Assembly (NCBI GenBank): GCA_029260795.1
Contig: JAJDCO010000096.1
Coordinates: 1-64,000 of the forward strand
Reading direction: 5' to 3'
DNA length: 64,000 nt
Origin: Planctomycetota bacterium
GTDB taxonomy: Bacteria > Planctomycetota > OFTM77
Under the pieces are notes generated by a model. It was not told the DNA's origin, ran no database searches, and worked only from the letters and a program-made list of their open reading frames with translations. Below, one piece after another: positions 16,890 to 26,523 of the stretch. The number at the start of each line of letters is the position of its first letter. Within the stretch, counting starts at the first letter, position 1. The position numbers were made by a program, and so were the translations under genes.

Positions 16890-18308
16890 ATGCTGGGTGT
16901 CGCCGATCGACTCGCGCGTCGATGGCCCGCTCCGATGGCGGAGCTGGCGCTCGGAGCGGGAGCCTGGCTGCGGGCGCGTCTCCGCGAGGGGCGGGCGTTC
17001 CGGCGCCTCAGTGCCGAGCTGGCCCGCACCGAACAGCTCTCGGCCACCGATCTCGAGGCCTGGCAGTCCGCGCACTTGCGAGCCATCGTACGGCATGCCT
17101 ACGCGCACACGGTCTACTACCGCGAGCTCTTCGACTCGCGAGGCATCCGGCCCGCGGACATCCGCACGGCGGCCGACCTCGCCCAGCTCCCGATTCTGAC
17201 CAAGGCCGACCTGCGCGAGCGCCCCGACGACTTTCGGGCCCGGCGGGGTCACGGCTGGCCCGTGTTCGTGGACGGCACCAGCGGCACGAGCGGAACACCG
17301 CTGCGCGTACGCCGCGATCTAGCGGCCATCGTCCACGAGCATGCCCATGTCGCTCGTCAGCTCCGCTGGGCGGGCTGGCGACCGGGCCAGCGTCGGGCCT
17401 GGCTGCGTGGGGACCTGTTCCTTCCGATCGAGCAGAGCCGGCCGCCCTTCTGGCGCCGCGAGCGAGGCCGAGCCCTCCTCAAGCTCTCTTCTTATCATTT
17501 GAAGGAAGCTCATCTGGCAGGATACCTGGACGCTTTGCGACGCTTCAGACCGTCGCTCTTGCAGGCGTACCCGTCGTCGGCGGCCTGGCTCGCGCGGGGG
17601 TTGCTCCAGCGGGGCGACTCCCCGCTACCACTGCAAGCGGTCGTGACGTCCTCGGAGACGCTGCGGGCCGATCAGCGGACCGATATCGAGCGCGCCTTCC
17701 AGTGCCCGGTCTTCGATTGGTATGGCACCTTCGAGCGCGTGGCCGCCATTGGAACCTGCGATCGTGGCGGGCGGCATGTCGTCTCGGATTACGGATTGAC
17801 CGAGCTCGTGCCGGACGCGGCCACGGGCACGCACCGCATCGTCGGTACGAGCTGGGCCAACCGGGCTTGGGTGCTCCTGCGCTACGACGCGGGGGACCGA
17901 GTGGACCCGCATGGACTGCCGTGTCCGTGCGGTCGGGCTTTCCCGACTGTCGGCGAGATTCAGGGCCGTCAAGACGACGTCGTGATCACGGCCGACGGCC
18001 GACGGGTGGGGCGGCTGGATCATGTCTTCAAGAGTGCCGAGCGGTTGCGCGAAGCTCAGATCGTCCAGCGGCGACCCGGTGAGGTGATCTTGCGCTTCGT
18101 GCCGGAAGCGGGGTTCACGGTGAAAGATCGAGAGCGCCTCGAGTCGGCCGCAATCGAGCGACTGGGACCCGAGACACGCATCGCCTGTGAGGCCGTCTCG
18201 ACTCTCGAGCGCGGGCCCCGCGGCAAGCTGCAGCTCGTCGTCTCCGAGTTGAGCTCGGAGGAGCGGGGCGGGATCGCCCAACACGTCGACCAGGAGATTC
18301 GAAGATGA
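16890..18308 (+). CDS. PaaK/CapK-like adenylate-forming enzyme
   Basis: A 472-residue member of the phenylacetate-CoA ligase/coenzyme F390 synthetase/CapK group of adenylate-forming enzymes. The phosphate-binding loop is DGTSGTSGTPLRVRRD; DWYGTFERVAAIGTC and VLLRYDAGDRVD followed by CPCGRAFP and IQGRQDDVV are all typical, the last cysteine pair being common in this branch. In capsule loci CapK-like proteins are linked to polymer modification with acyl or amino-acyl groups. I chose the ATG at 16890 with GGAG 8 bases upstream, although the frame stays open to 16713. It overlaps the DUF362 gene by ATGA. Confidence 0.82.
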   Translation: MLGVADRLARRWPAPMAELALGAGAWLRARLREGRAFRRLSAELARTEQLSATDLEAWQSAHLRAIVRHAYAHTVYYRELFDSRGIRPADIRTAADLAQLPILTKADLRERPDDFRARRGHGWPVFVDGTSGTSGTPLRVRRDLAAIVHEHAHVARQLRWAGWRPGQRRAWLRGDLFLPIEQSRPPFWRRERGRALLKLSSYHLKEAHLAGYLDALRRFRPSLLQAYPSSAAWLARGLLQRGDSPLPLQAVVTSSETLRADQRTDIERAFQCPVFDWYGTFERVAAIGTCDRGGRHVVSDYGLTELVPDAATGTHRIVGTSWANRAWVLLRYDAGDRVDPHGLPCPCGRAFPTVGEIQGRQDDVVITADGRRVGRLDHVFKSAERLREAQIVQRRPGEVILRFVPEAGFTVKDRERLESAAIERLGPETRIACEAVSTLERGPRGKLQLVVSELSSEERGGIAQHVDQEIRR

Positions 18309-19819
18309 CCTTCCAGACCGCCTCGAAGACCACGCGTTCCGCGGAGGACGTGCTCGGAGCCGTCGACGTGGCCCTCGAGAGAGTCGCCGGTTCCTACCCC
18401 GATGCGGCGCCGTATCATCCGAGCGAGCGCTACCCCGAGCTCGGGATCCACGCGACTCTCGGCCCGACCAACGCCGTCTACGCGGCCGTGCGTCAGCTCT
18501 GGAAGACGCTGGGTCTCGATGCCGCTCATGCCGACACTCCGGAGTGGAACCCGCTGGGCGAGTGGATTCGGCCGGGGGACAACGTCGTCATCAAGCCGAA
18601 CTGGGTTCGCGATTTTCACGACGACCGTCCGGGAATGATCGATGCCTTGGTGACCCACGGTAGCGTGATCCGCGCCGTCGTCGATTACGCCCACCGAGCG
18701 CTCGAAGGGACCGGCCGCTTGATCGTTGCGGACGCGCCTCAGAACGACGCGGTCTTCGAGAACATCGAACAGTTCTGCGGCATGCCGCAGATCCAGGAGT
18801 ACTATCGAGAGCAGATCGGCTTCGATCTCGAGTACCGCGACCTGCGTAAGGAGTACGTCGAGAAGCTCGACGGCGTGCTCTACCGGCGCGATGAGCTGAT
18901 CGGGGACCCCGAAGGCTATCGCGTCGCGCGACTCGACGACGCCAGCGAGTTCGCCGATCTGGACGATCGTCGCGCGAGACGACTGCGCGGTGCGGAGTAC
19001 GATCTCGGAGAGACCTATCGGCACCATCGCCCCGGTCGTCACGAGTACCTCATCTGCGGCACGATCCTGGCCGCCGATGTCGTGCTCAACCTGCCCAAGC
19101 TGAAGACGCACAAGAAGGCCGGCCTCACGGCCTGCCTCAAGAACACCGTCGGGCTCAATGGTGACAAGAACTGGCTGCCGCATCATCGCGAAGGCGTGCC
19201 GGGCGACGGAGGAGATCAGTACGCGGACTCGGGATGGCAGCGCCGCTTCGAGCGCTGGGTCATTGCCCGATTCAAGGAGATCTATCCTCGCCTGCCCTTC
19301 GGTCGTCGCCTCGCCGCCAAGCTCTTTCGCCGCGGCGGAGAGCGCCTCTTTGGCGCCACCAATGGAGGCACCGTGCGCTCGGGAAACTGGTACGGCAACG
19401 ACACGCTTTGGCGCACCATCCTCGACCTCAACAAGGTGCTGCTCTACTGCGACCGTGACGGAACGCTCCACGACACACCGCAGCGGCGAGTGTTCTCGAT
19501 CGTCGATGCCGTGATCGGCGGTCAAGGCAACGGCCCGTTGGCGCCCGATCGCACCGAGACGGGCGTCCTACTGGCGGGCGCCAATCCGTTGGCCGTCGAC
19601 TACGTCGGTGCCCGGCTGATGGGATTCGATCCGGCGACGATCCCCCAGATCGCGCGCGGTCTCGAGATCGAGGCGTGCCCGCTGCTGGGCTGCGATGAGG
19701 CCGGCTTGCGCTGCGTGAGCTCGGAGCCGAGCTGGCGAGGCCCGGCTCGAGAGCTTCGCATCCCCGAGCTCGCCTTCGCGCCGCACTTCGGCTGGAAGAA
19801 TCACATCGAGCTGCATTAG
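18305..19819 (+). CDS. DUF362 domain-containing protein
   Basis: A 504-residue protein with the DUF362 core: VVIKPNWVRDF, the sequence ADVVLNLPKLKTHKKAGLTA (residues about 258-277) and LKNTVGLNGDKNWLPHH, then IVDAVIGGQGNGPL and AVDYVGARLMG. DUF362 proteins are often found with Fe-S or radical SAM proteins and in polysaccharide loci, but their reaction is not established. No ferredoxin-type CxxCxxC cluster is present, unlike some family members. It is translationally coupled to the CapK-like gene and is followed by the repeat region at 19938. Confidence 0.82.
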   Translation: MTFQTASKTTRSAEDVLGAVDVALERVAGSYPDAAPYHPSERYPELGIHATLGPTNAVYAAVRQLWKTLGLDAAHADTPEWNPLGEWIRPGDNVVIKPNWVRDFHDDRPGMIDALVTHGSVIRAVVDYAHRALEGTGRLIVADAPQNDAVFENIEQFCGMPQIQEYYREQIGFDLEYRDLRKEYVEKLDGVLYRRDELIGDPEGYRVARLDDASEFADLDDRRARRLRGAEYDLGETYRHHRPGRHEYLICGTILAADVVLNLPKLKTHKKAGLTACLKNTVGLNGDKNWLPHHREGVPGDGGDQYADSGWQRRFERWVIARFKEIYPRLPFGRRLAAKLFRRGGERLFGATNGGTVRSGNWYGNDTLWRTILDLNKVLLYCDRDGTLHDTPQRRVFSIVDAVIGGQGNGPLAPDRTETGVLLAGANPLAVDYVGARLMGFDPATIPQIARGLEIEACPLLGCDEAGLRCVSSEPSWRGPARELRIPELAFAPHFGWKNHIELH

Positions 19820-20468
19820 CCCGCCATGGGGGCCGGGCACTCGTCGGAGGCCAGGCACTCGTCGGAGGCCAGGATTCAGCCTGGTGGACGGTCGTCCGAC
19901 GGCATCGAGACCGATCGAACCACCGACTTCCTGGGAGCGCGGCAGCGATCGTTCGTCGATCGAACGCCCTGTCGAGAGCCCGTGGACGTGGGACGTGGCG
20001 GCCGTTGGCATCTGGTTTCTCGATCGTCCGTGCTCGCGTCGAGGACCCTCCAGCGGACTGAAGTCCGCCCTCCGGTTTCGACGCGGCAGCGATCGTTCGT
20101 CGATCGAACGCCCTGTCGAGAGCTCGTGGACGTGGGATGTGGCGGCCGTTGGCATCTGGTTTCTCGATCGTCCGTGCTCGCGCCGAGGACCCTCCAGCGG
20201 ACTGAAGTCCGCCCTCCGACTGAAGCCCGCCCTCCGTAGTGAAGCCCGCCCTCTGTGGCCCTCCGCGATGATGCCCGATCCCGCGATTTGCCCCAATACG
20301 TGGGCATTCCACCCGACCTCTAAAGTCCTCTCGACCTTCTGGCCGATATCACGAATCCCGACGCGTCTCGTCGCCGGACACGACGGTTCTCGGAACCGGT
20401 GATCTCCGGGCTTGGCGAGCGCCTTACAGCCTTTGCTCCAGCGCAGATGATCGTGAGAGGGACGGAAG
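19820..20468. other. 649-bp intergenic region rich in repeats
   Basis: No gene is visible. It holds two 137-bp direct repeats (19938-20074 and 20082-20218), then a run of short GAAGCCCGCCCTC-type units to about 20255. The last ~200 bp before the algD-like gene look unique and should carry its promoter, though I cannot point to -35/-10 boxes. Confidence 0.6.
19938..20218. repeat. 137-bp near-identical direct repeats with hairpin motif
   Basis: Copies at 19938-20074 and 20082-20218 are nearly identical, separated by 7 bp (period 144). Each runs from CGCGGCAGCGATCGTTCGTC to GTCCGCCCTCCG and ends with GCGGACTGAAGTCCGC, a 7-bp stem with a 2-base turn. Further short units (TGAAGCCCGCCCTCCG and a variant) follow to about 20255. 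The terminal part, CCCTCCAGCGGACTGAAGTC and onward, recurs at 25045-25073. This behaves like a dispersed intergenic palindromic repeat. Confidence 0.8.
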
Positions 20469-21785
20469 ATGAAGGTCGGCGTTTTCGGGCTCGGATACGT
20501 GGGAACGGTCACGGCGGCTTGTCTGGCTCGTGAAGGGCATCAAGTCATCGGCACGGACATCAATGCCGACAAGGTCGAGACTGTCAATCGAGGGTACAGC
20601 CCGGTGCTCGAGGACGGCGTCGATCGTCTCGTGCGCGATGCCGTCCGCCTGGAGCGGCTGCGGGCAACGACCGATCAAGCCGAGGCCATCTCGAGCTCCG
20701 ACGTGTCCCTCATCTGCGTCGGGACGCCGTCGCGGGAGAACGGCAGCCTCGATCTCGATCCAGTGCGCACGGTCGTCGAGCAGATCGCGAAAGCACTGGG
20801 TCAACGGCGAGAGCCGCATACGGTCGTGATGCGGTCGACGGTGCTGCCCGGTACGACGCGCGAGGTGGTCGGCCCCGTGCTCGAAGGACTCTCGGGGCGG
20901 CGCCTGGGCGCTGACTTGAATCTGTGCTTCACGCCCGAGTTTCTGCGCGAGGGCGCCTCGGTGCGCGACTTCTTCGATCCGCCCAAGACAGTCATTGGCG
21001 AGTGGGCGCCCGGGCATGGAGACGCCGTCGCCGAGCTGTTCTCGGGACTCTCGGCTCCGCTGTTCCGCACGACGCTCGAGGAAGCCGAGTCGGTCAAGTA
21101 CGCCGACAACGCATTCCACGCGCTCAAGATCACGTTTGCGAACGAGCTGGGCAACTTCTGCAAAGCACGGGGCGTCGACAGCCACCGAGTGATGGACGTC
21201 TTCTGCCACGACACGAAGCTGAACCTGTCGCCGGCCTACCTCAAGCCCGGCTACGCCTTCGGAGGCTCCTGTCTGCCGAAGGATCTGCGTGCGCTCGTCT
21301 ACGACGCTCGGCAGGCCGATCTTCCGATGCGGCTCTTCGAGGCGGTACTGCGCAGCAACGAAGAGCAAGTGCAGCGTGCGCTCGACTTCGTGCGCGCCTC
21401 GGGCGCTCGTCGCATCGGCGTGCTGGGCCTCGCCTTCAAGGCAGGCACCGACGACCTCCGAGAGAGCCCGCTGGTCGAGCTCGTCGAGTCTCTTCTCGGC
21501 AAGGGGTTCGACCTGAGCGTCTTCGATCGTCACGTGTCCATCGGTCAGCTCGTCGGCTCGAACCGTCAGTACATCGATCGCGAGATCCCGCACTTGGCGC
21601 AGCTGATGCGAGAGTCGCTCGAGGACGTCGTCGCCGATTCGGAGCTGCTCATCGTTGGCAATCGGGATCCGATCTTCGAGCCCGTCGTGCGGGACGCCTT
21701 GGCGTCGCGTCGCGTTCTCGATCTCGTGCGGCTCTTCGACGACGTCGAAGAGCTCGGCGAGAACTACCACGGCATCTGCTGGTAA
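20469..21785 (+). CDS. algD: GDP-mannose 6-dehydrogenase (AlgD type)
   Basis: A 438-residue NAD-dependent nucleotide-sugar dehydrogenase that oxidises the sugar C6 twice to a uronate in the cytoplasm. The Rossmann loop is GLGYVGTVTA; catalytic cysteine C268 lies in FGGSCLPKDL, the same number as the active-site cysteine of Pseudomonas AlgD. The LICVGTPSRENG, FKAGTDDLRESPLVEL and terminal GICW segments favour the GDP-mannose over the UDP-glucose branch. It supplies a mannuronate-type donor, which agrees with the heparinase II/III protein upstream. It has its own upstream region beyond the repeats and is followed 16 bp later by asnB. Confidence 0.88.
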   Translation: MKVGVFGLGYVGTVTAACLAREGHQVIGTDINADKVETVNRGYSPVLEDGVDRLVRDAVRLERLRATTDQAEAISSSDVSLICVGTPSRENGSLDLDPVRTVVEQIAKALGQRREPHTVVMRSTVLPGTTREVVGPVLEGLSGRRLGADLNLCFTPEFLREGASVRDFFDPPKTVIGEWAPGHGDAVAELFSGLSAPLFRTTLEEAESVKYADNAFHALKITFANELGNFCKARGVDSHRVMDVFCHDTKLNLSPAYLKPGYAFGGSCLPKDLRALVYDARQADLPMRLFEAVLRSNEEQVQRALDFVRASGARRIGVLGLAFKAGTDDLRESPLVELVESLLGKGFDLSVFDRHVSIGQLVGSNRQYIDREIPHLAQLMRESLEDVVADSELLIVGNRDPIFEPVVRDALASRRVLDLVRLFDDVEELGENYHGICW

Positions 21786-21801
21786 CGAAAGGCCTCGCGC
21801 C

Positions 21802-23757
21802 ATGTGTGGAATCGCAGGTATCTGGCACTGGGATTCGAACGATCGTGTCGACGCCGAAGCCCTCGCTCGCATGGGGGCCGCCCTCTGGCATCGAGGCCCC
21901 GACAGCGGCGGCCGCTTCCTGGAGGGCAGCTTCGGGATGACCATGCGGCGCTTGCAGGTGATCGATCCGGAGGGCGGCGAGCAGCCGGTCCCGTCCGAGG
22001 ACTTTCGTCGCGTGGCCGTCTACAACGGCGAGGTCTACAACCACCGCGTGCTGCAGCGTGAGCTCGCAGATCGTGGCTACAACTTTCGCTCGAGCTGCGA
22101 CACCGAGGTCGTGGTCAACGCATTCGCCGAGTGGGGCTCTGCGGCCCTGGAGCGCTTCAACGGCATGTTCGCTCTCGCGGTCTGGGATCGCGAGCGCAAG
22201 CGCCTGATGCTCGCCCGCGACCGAATGGGCATCAAGCCCCTCTACTGGACGCGCAACGAGCGGGGGCTGTACTTCGCCTCCGAGCTCAAGGCGCTGCTGG
22301 CCTGTGGCGAGATCGAACGCCAGGTCGATCCCGAAGCTCTGCAGATCTACCTCGAGTACGGGCACGTGCCGTCGCCCAAGTCGGCGATCAAGGGCGTGCG
22401 CAAGGTCGCGCCCGGTGAGCGGATCGACGCGATCGATTGCAAGCAGGTCTATCGCACTCGCTACTGGAACTTTCCGAGCCCGGCGCCGATCACGTTTCGT
22501 CGCGCCGACGCCATCGAGCGCGTGCATCGGAGCCTGCGGGCCTCGGTCGTGCGTCGTCTGCGGGCCGACGTTCCGGTGGGGTTCTTTCTCAGCGGTGGCG
22601 TCGACTCGGCGGCGCTGGTCGCCTTGGCCTGCGAGAGCGGCCTCGAGCGACCTCGGACTTTCACGATCGGATTTCAGGAGTCGCGCTGGGACGAGCGGGA
22701 GCGGGCGAGGTACATCGCCAAGCGCTTCCAGACCCGCCACCAGGAGATGGTCGTCGAGCCGGCCAGCACCGAGACGCTCGAGCACATCGCCTGGCACCTC
22801 GACGAGCCGTTCGCCGACACCTCGGCGCTGCCGACCTGGCACCTTTGTCGAATGGCGAGTGAGCACGTGACGGTCGCGCTGTCGGGAGACGGCAGCGATG
22901 AGCTCTTCGCAGGCTACGATCATTTTCCGGTGCACAAGCTCTCCGAGATGTACCGTCGCCTGCCGCGCATCGTGCGCCAGCTCGGAGTGCGTCCGGCTGC
23001 GCGGCTCGCGTGGCGGATGTCGTCGGGTAGTCGACGCAGCCAGATGGGCCGCGTCCTGCGGGCGATCGAAGCGGCCGAGCTGCCGGCCACCGCGCGCTAT
23101 CTGCTCAAGTCGGCCGTCGTGTTTCCGACCGCCTGGCGGACTCATATCGCGGGTCCGGCTCTGGCCGACCCTCCGGCGCTGCCTTGGGAGGCTCGCTGGC
23201 GCCAGATCTTGGGAGATGCTTCTCGCGGTGAGTTCCTCGAGCGCGTGTCGGCTTTGAACGCCATGACCACGTTGCCGGACCGCATGCTCACCAAGATCGA
23301 TCGCCTCAGCATGGCGCAAGCCCTCGAGGTGCGCGTGCCGTATCTCGATCATCACTTCGTCGAGCTGACGTCACGCATCGCCTTCGGGGACAAGCTCAAG
23401 GGCCTGAAGCCCAAGTGGATTCTCAAACGCGCCATCCAGGACCTCGTCCCGAAGAGCTTCACCAAGGCTCGCAAGAAGGGCTTCGTGCCACCGCTCGAGG
23501 CCTGGTTCCAGTCGGACCTGTTCGACTTCGCTCGCGAGGTCTTTCATGATCCTCGCACTCGCGGTCGCGGATGGGTGCGCTCGGGTGTCGGTGGCCAGCT
23601 CCTCGACGAGCACCGCACCGGCCGGGTCGATCATTCCCAACGGATCTGGGGGCTCCTGATGCTCGAGCTCTGGGCACGCCAGCTCATCGACCAACCGGTC
23701 GATCGTGCTCCGGCTGCTCACCGGCCGGCACCCCGAGCCTCGGTCCTCGAGTCCTGA
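21802..23757 (+). CDS. asnB: asparagine synthase (glutamine-hydrolysing)
   Basis: A 651-residue two-domain enzyme. The mature N-terminus starts with catalytic Cys2 (MCGIAGIWHW); the glutaminase domain has RGPDSGG and YNGEVYNH; the synthetase domain has the PP-loop LSGGVDSAALVAL and SGDGSDELFAGYDHF. The longer open frame upstream overlaps algD and is spurious, because Cys2 must be exposed. In surface-polysaccharide loci AsnB-type amidotransferases often amidate uronic acids or amino-acyl substituents, so it may amidate the uronate made by the AlgD-type enzyme rather than make free asparagine; that is inference. Confidence 0.9.
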   Translation: MCGIAGIWHWDSNDRVDAEALARMGAALWHRGPDSGGRFLEGSFGMTMRRLQVIDPEGGEQPVPSEDFRRVAVYNGEVYNHRVLQRELADRGYNFRSSCDTEVVVNAFAEWGSAALERFNGMFALAVWDRERKRLMLARDRMGIKPLYWTRNERGLYFASELKALLACGEIERQVDPEALQIYLEYGHVPSPKSAIKGVRKVAPGERIDAIDCKQVYRTRYWNFPSPAPITFRRADAIERVHRSLRASVVRRLRADVPVGFFLSGGVDSAALVALACESGLERPRTFTIGFQESRWDERERARYIAKRFQTRHQEMVVEPASTETLEHIAWHLDEPFADTSALPTWHLCRMASEHVTVALSGDGSDELFAGYDHFPVHKLSEMYRRLPRIVRQLGVRPAARLAWRMSSGSRRSQMGRVLRAIEAAELPATARYLLKSAVVFPTAWRTHIAGPALADPPALPWEARWRQILGDASRGEFLERVSALNAMTTLPDRMLTKIDRLSMAQALEVRVPYLDHHFVELTSRIAFGDKLKGLKPKWILKRAIQDLVPKSFTKARKKGFVPPLEAWFQSDLFDFAREVFHDPRTRGRGWVRSGVGGQLLDEHRTGRVDHSQRIWGLLMLELWARQLIDQPVDRAPAAHRPAPRASVLES

Positions 23758-23770
23758 GAGGAGAAGCGGA

Positions 23771-24967
23771 GTGTCGACGCTCGGAGCGTCTCGTCCTGGC
23801 TCGGGCTTGCGACCGCGAATCGGAGGAGTGCGCGAGGTCGGCGCAGTGCCGCGTGGGAAGCGGGTGCTGCTCGTCGGCCCGTTTCCACCGACTGTCGGCG
23901 GCGTGACGACTTTCCTGCAGAACCTGGTGTCCTCGAGCCTACAGCAGCGCTTCGAGTTCGAGCCCTTCTCCATCTCTCGACCGCCGAAGCCAAACGTGGT
24001 CGACAACGACCGCTATCGAGCGGTGCTGTCCGGCGGCCCGGGACGCCTGTTCCGGGCGCTCGCCGTGACGCTCAGGAACGCTGCCCGCTTCCCGTGGGTC
24101 GTCTGGCGGTCGAAGGTCGACATCGTGCAGCTCCACAGCTCCGACTACTGGTCGTTTTGGGAGTCGAGTCTCTACCTGCTGATGGCGCGGCTGCTCGGAC
24201 GCCGGTGCGTGATGCGTTTCGGTGGCTGCTTCGACTCGTTCTACGAGGGGTCTTCGGGACCGATCCGCGCGTTGATCCGTTGGATCCTCCGTCGGCCCGA
24301 CGTCGTTCTCGTGCAATCGGAGAGCTGGCGTCGATTCTTCAGCACGATCGCGCCACACACCGAGATCCGGATCCTGCCGAACTCCATCGCCACTTCCGGG
24401 GCCGAGGTGCCCGGCCGTGGCTCGACCGAGGTGCGCGCCCTCTTCCTTTGCGGATCGGAAGCCAAGCGCAAGGGAATCGAGACCGTGCTCGCCGCGCTGC
24501 GCCTCCTCGACGGCCGCGTGCCCGAGCTGCGGGTTGAGCTGATCGCGGCCGGCGAAGCGATTCGGTGGAGAGTGGACTCGCTGGGCCTCGAGCAACGGGT
24601 TCGACTGCACGACGTCTGCGATCGAGAGACGATGGCGCGGCACCTGGCTCGGGCCGACATCTTCCTCTTGCCGTCCTTCCGCGAAGGGTTTCCGAACTCC
24701 CTACTCGAAGCGATGGCGGCCGGGCTCGCCGTGATCACCACGCCGGTCGGCGCGATTCCCGAGGTGATTGATGAGGGCGTCGGGGCACTGATCGTGACAC
24801 CGGGCGATGCGGAGGAGCTGGCGAGCGCCCTCGAGCGGCTGACGCTCGACGCCGAGCTGCGGGCACGCTTTGGCGAGGCAAACCGCCAGCGCGTGGCTCG
24901 AGACTTCGAGCGCGACCGTGTCTTCGAGCGCCTGGGTCAAGTCTACGGCGAGCTCGTGCGAGTGTGA
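23771..24967 (+). CDS. glycosyltransferase family 4
   Basis: A 398-residue GT4 enzyme. After a basic leader the fold begins KRVLLVGPFPPTVGGVTTFL; LPNSIATSG marks the linker; LFLCGSEAKRKGIETVLAAL and the EX7E motif in FREGFPNSLLEAMAAG are intact, followed by VGAIPEVIDEG. I chose the GTG at 23771, 13 bp after asnB, with GAGGAGA just upstream; a later start nearer the fold cannot be excluded. It is the last gene of the algD-asnB-GT unit and is followed by an intergenic palindrome region. Confidence 0.88.
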   Translation: MSTLGASRPGSGLRPRIGGVREVGAVPRGKRVLLVGPFPPTVGGVTTFLQNLVSSSLQQRFEFEPFSISRPPKPNVVDNDRYRAVLSGGPGRLFRALAVTLRNAARFPWVVWRSKVDIVQLHSSDYWSFWESSLYLLMARLLGRRCVMRFGGCFDSFYEGSSGPIRALIRWILRRPDVVLVQSESWRRFFSTIAPHTEIRILPNSIATSGAEVPGRGSTEVRALFLCGSEAKRKGIETVLAALRLLDGRVPELRVELIAAGEAIRWRVDSLGLEQRVRLHDVCDRETMARHLARADIFLLPSFREGFPNSLLEAMAAGLAVITTPVGAIPEVIDEGVGALIVTPGDAEELASALERLTLDAELRARFGEANRQRVARDFERDRVFERLGQVYGELVRV

Positions 24968-25041
24968 CGCGCCCGGCTGAAGCTGAGGCGAGGCGAGCCC
25001 GCAAGATCATCCCGCGCTTCGTTCGTCATCGCGTCGGCGAA

Positions 25042-25101
25042 CGACCCTCCAGCGGACTGAAGTCCGCCCTCCGATTCGGAGGCCCGGCTTCATGAAGCCG
25101 G
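25042..25101. repeat. dispersed hairpin repeat and 18-bp palindrome
   Basis: CCCTCCAGCGGACTGAAGTC with the following CGCCCTCCG (25045-25073) repeats the end of the 137-bp units near 20 kb, including the GCGGACT/AGTCCGC stem. It is followed at 25084-25101 by the perfect palindrome CCGGCTTCATGAAGCCGG. The pair lies between the convergent glycosyltransferase and DUF1570-like genes and may act as a bidirectional terminator or be a REP-like element. Confidence 0.65.
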
Positions 25102-25113
25102 CGGTCCGAATCT

Positions 25114-26523
25114 TCAGAGCTTGCCCGCGAACTTCTTCCACTCGGCTTCGAGCTCGTCGATGTTGATGCCGTCGAGTGCGTAGTCGAGGGCTTTCACCCG
25201 GTCGCGAGTCTCGATGAGCTTGGCCAGGTACTTGTCGAGGATGTCGCCCCACTCCTTGCGCCGGAGGCGGCCTTCGCGGAGGAAGTACACGATCGACCAG
25301 CCTTGCGCATAGCAGATGCTTCGAATGTCGGGCTGGTAGTACTGCGCCTGAGAGAAGCGGAGGATGTCCTTCAACGGGATGACCTTGTCCTCCTGGAGCG
25401 CCTTCTTCAGGACCGGCGTGCGCCAAAGGAACTTGCCGGGCCCGAAGGCACCACCGCGGTACTTCGCGCCGGAGAAGTAGTCGCCGTAGCCCTCGTTGAA
25501 CCAAGAGTGCGGCGAGAGCTCGCCACAGCGGTAGAAGATGTACTGGTGGAATGCCTCGTGGCGCAGCACGGCGAAGGTGTCGTTCTTGTCGCTGGCCGTG
25601 TTGTCGTACATCACGAGCTCCTCGTGACGGGGGCTCCAGAAGCCGGCCGAGCTGGGTGGGGCTCCGTAGGCGAGGTAGTCGTCACGATCGGCAAAGACGC
25701 GCACCTTCGAGACGGCTTCGATCGGCTTCTCGGGCGGGAAGATCTTCTCGTACAGGTCGCGAATCTTCTCGAGCTGATGCGCCACCTCGCTCGTGATCTT
25801 CTGGCTCGTGTTCGAGATGATCACGTAACGATCGGTCTCGAGCATGAAGTAGCCGTCAGGGAGGTCACGCTTCACGAGATAGGCGGTGCGCTCTCGGGCG
25901 CTCATCTGCGTCAGGTCGACCTCGCCTTCCTTCTCGGGCTCGAACCACTCGAAGCTCTTGATCACGACCGCCGAGATCATGCGATCGTCGCGCTTGCGCA
26001 TCCGGAAGGTCGGCAGGTCGTAGCGCACGACCACGTCGAACAGCTCACGCTCGATCACCAGGCACCACGACGAGATCACGCCTTCTTTGCCGTGCTCGAG
26101 CCAGACTTGATGCCCTTCGTGACCTCCCACGTCGACCTTGCGACGACGTTTCTCCTCGAAGTCTCCCAGGCGCTTCTTCAGATAGCTCTCCCATCCCAGA
26201 GCGGCCGCGGCCAGCTCCATGTCTTGGCGGGTCAAAGCCGGCATCTTCTCGCCGGGCTTCTCCTCACCGGTCGTGGGGCCCGCCTTCGGAAGGACCATCA
26301 CCTCGCCGATACCGCCGAACTGGATGCGCGCCTTGGGGTCGACGAAGTCGGGTCCGTTGAAGCGCGCCACGAGAACGGCGCTCTCGCCTTGAATCGGGAC
26401 GGCGGGCCAGCCTTCGGGCGAAACGAACCGAAAGCCGTACTCCTTGTTCTCGTAGCGAGCCACTTGCCCCCAGACCGGCGAGGTCCAGAGCACGAGGAGA
26501 AACGTGAAGATCAATCGTTTCAT
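25114..26523 (-). CDS. secreted gluzincin-type metallopeptidase (DUF1570-like)
   Basis: A 469-residue exported protein: signal peptide MKRLIFTFLLVLWTSPVWG, then an N-terminal domain (about 20-230) of a PsbP/DUF-type fold beginning YENKEYGFRFVSPEGW, then a C-terminal peptidase domain. The latter has H322-E323-x-x-H326 (RHEAFHQYI) and a third ligand E344 in WFNEGYGDYFSG, the gluzincin arrangement seen in DUF1570 proteins, which are frequent in planctomycetes. The ATG at 26523 begins the signal peptide; the longer frame upstream overlaps the divergent WecA-like promoter region and is rejected. Confidence 0.85.
   Translation of the reverse strand: MKRLIFTFLLVLWTSPVWGQVARYENKEYGFRFVSPEGWPAVPIQGESAVLVARFNGPDFVDPKARIQFGGIGEVMVLPKAGPTTGEEKPGEKMPALTRQDMELAAAALGWESYLKKRLGDFEEKRRRKVDVGGHEGHQVWLEHGKEGVISSWCLVIERELFDVVVRYDLPTFRMRKRDDRMISAVVIKSFEWFEPEKEGEVDLTQMSARERTAYLVKRDLPDGYFMLETDRYVIISNTSQKITSEVAHQLEKIRDLYEKIFPPEKPIEAVSKVRVFADRDDYLAYGAPPSSAGFWSPRHEELVMYDNTASDKNDTFAVLRHEAFHQYIFYRCGELSPHSWFNEGYGDYFSGAKYRGGAFGPGKFLWRTPVLKKALQEDKVIPLKDILRFSQAQYYQPDIRSICYAQGWSIVYFLREGRLRRKEWGDILDKYLAKLIETRDRVKALDYALDGINIDELEAEWKKFAGKL

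Noticed and set aside
19938..20218. Direct repeats considered as a CRISPR array
   Set aside because: Only two units of 137 bp with a 7-bp gap; no short repeat/unique spacer pattern and no cas genes.
20424..21944. 506-codon minus-strand frame
   Set aside because: Antisense to the algD-like gene; no protein features.
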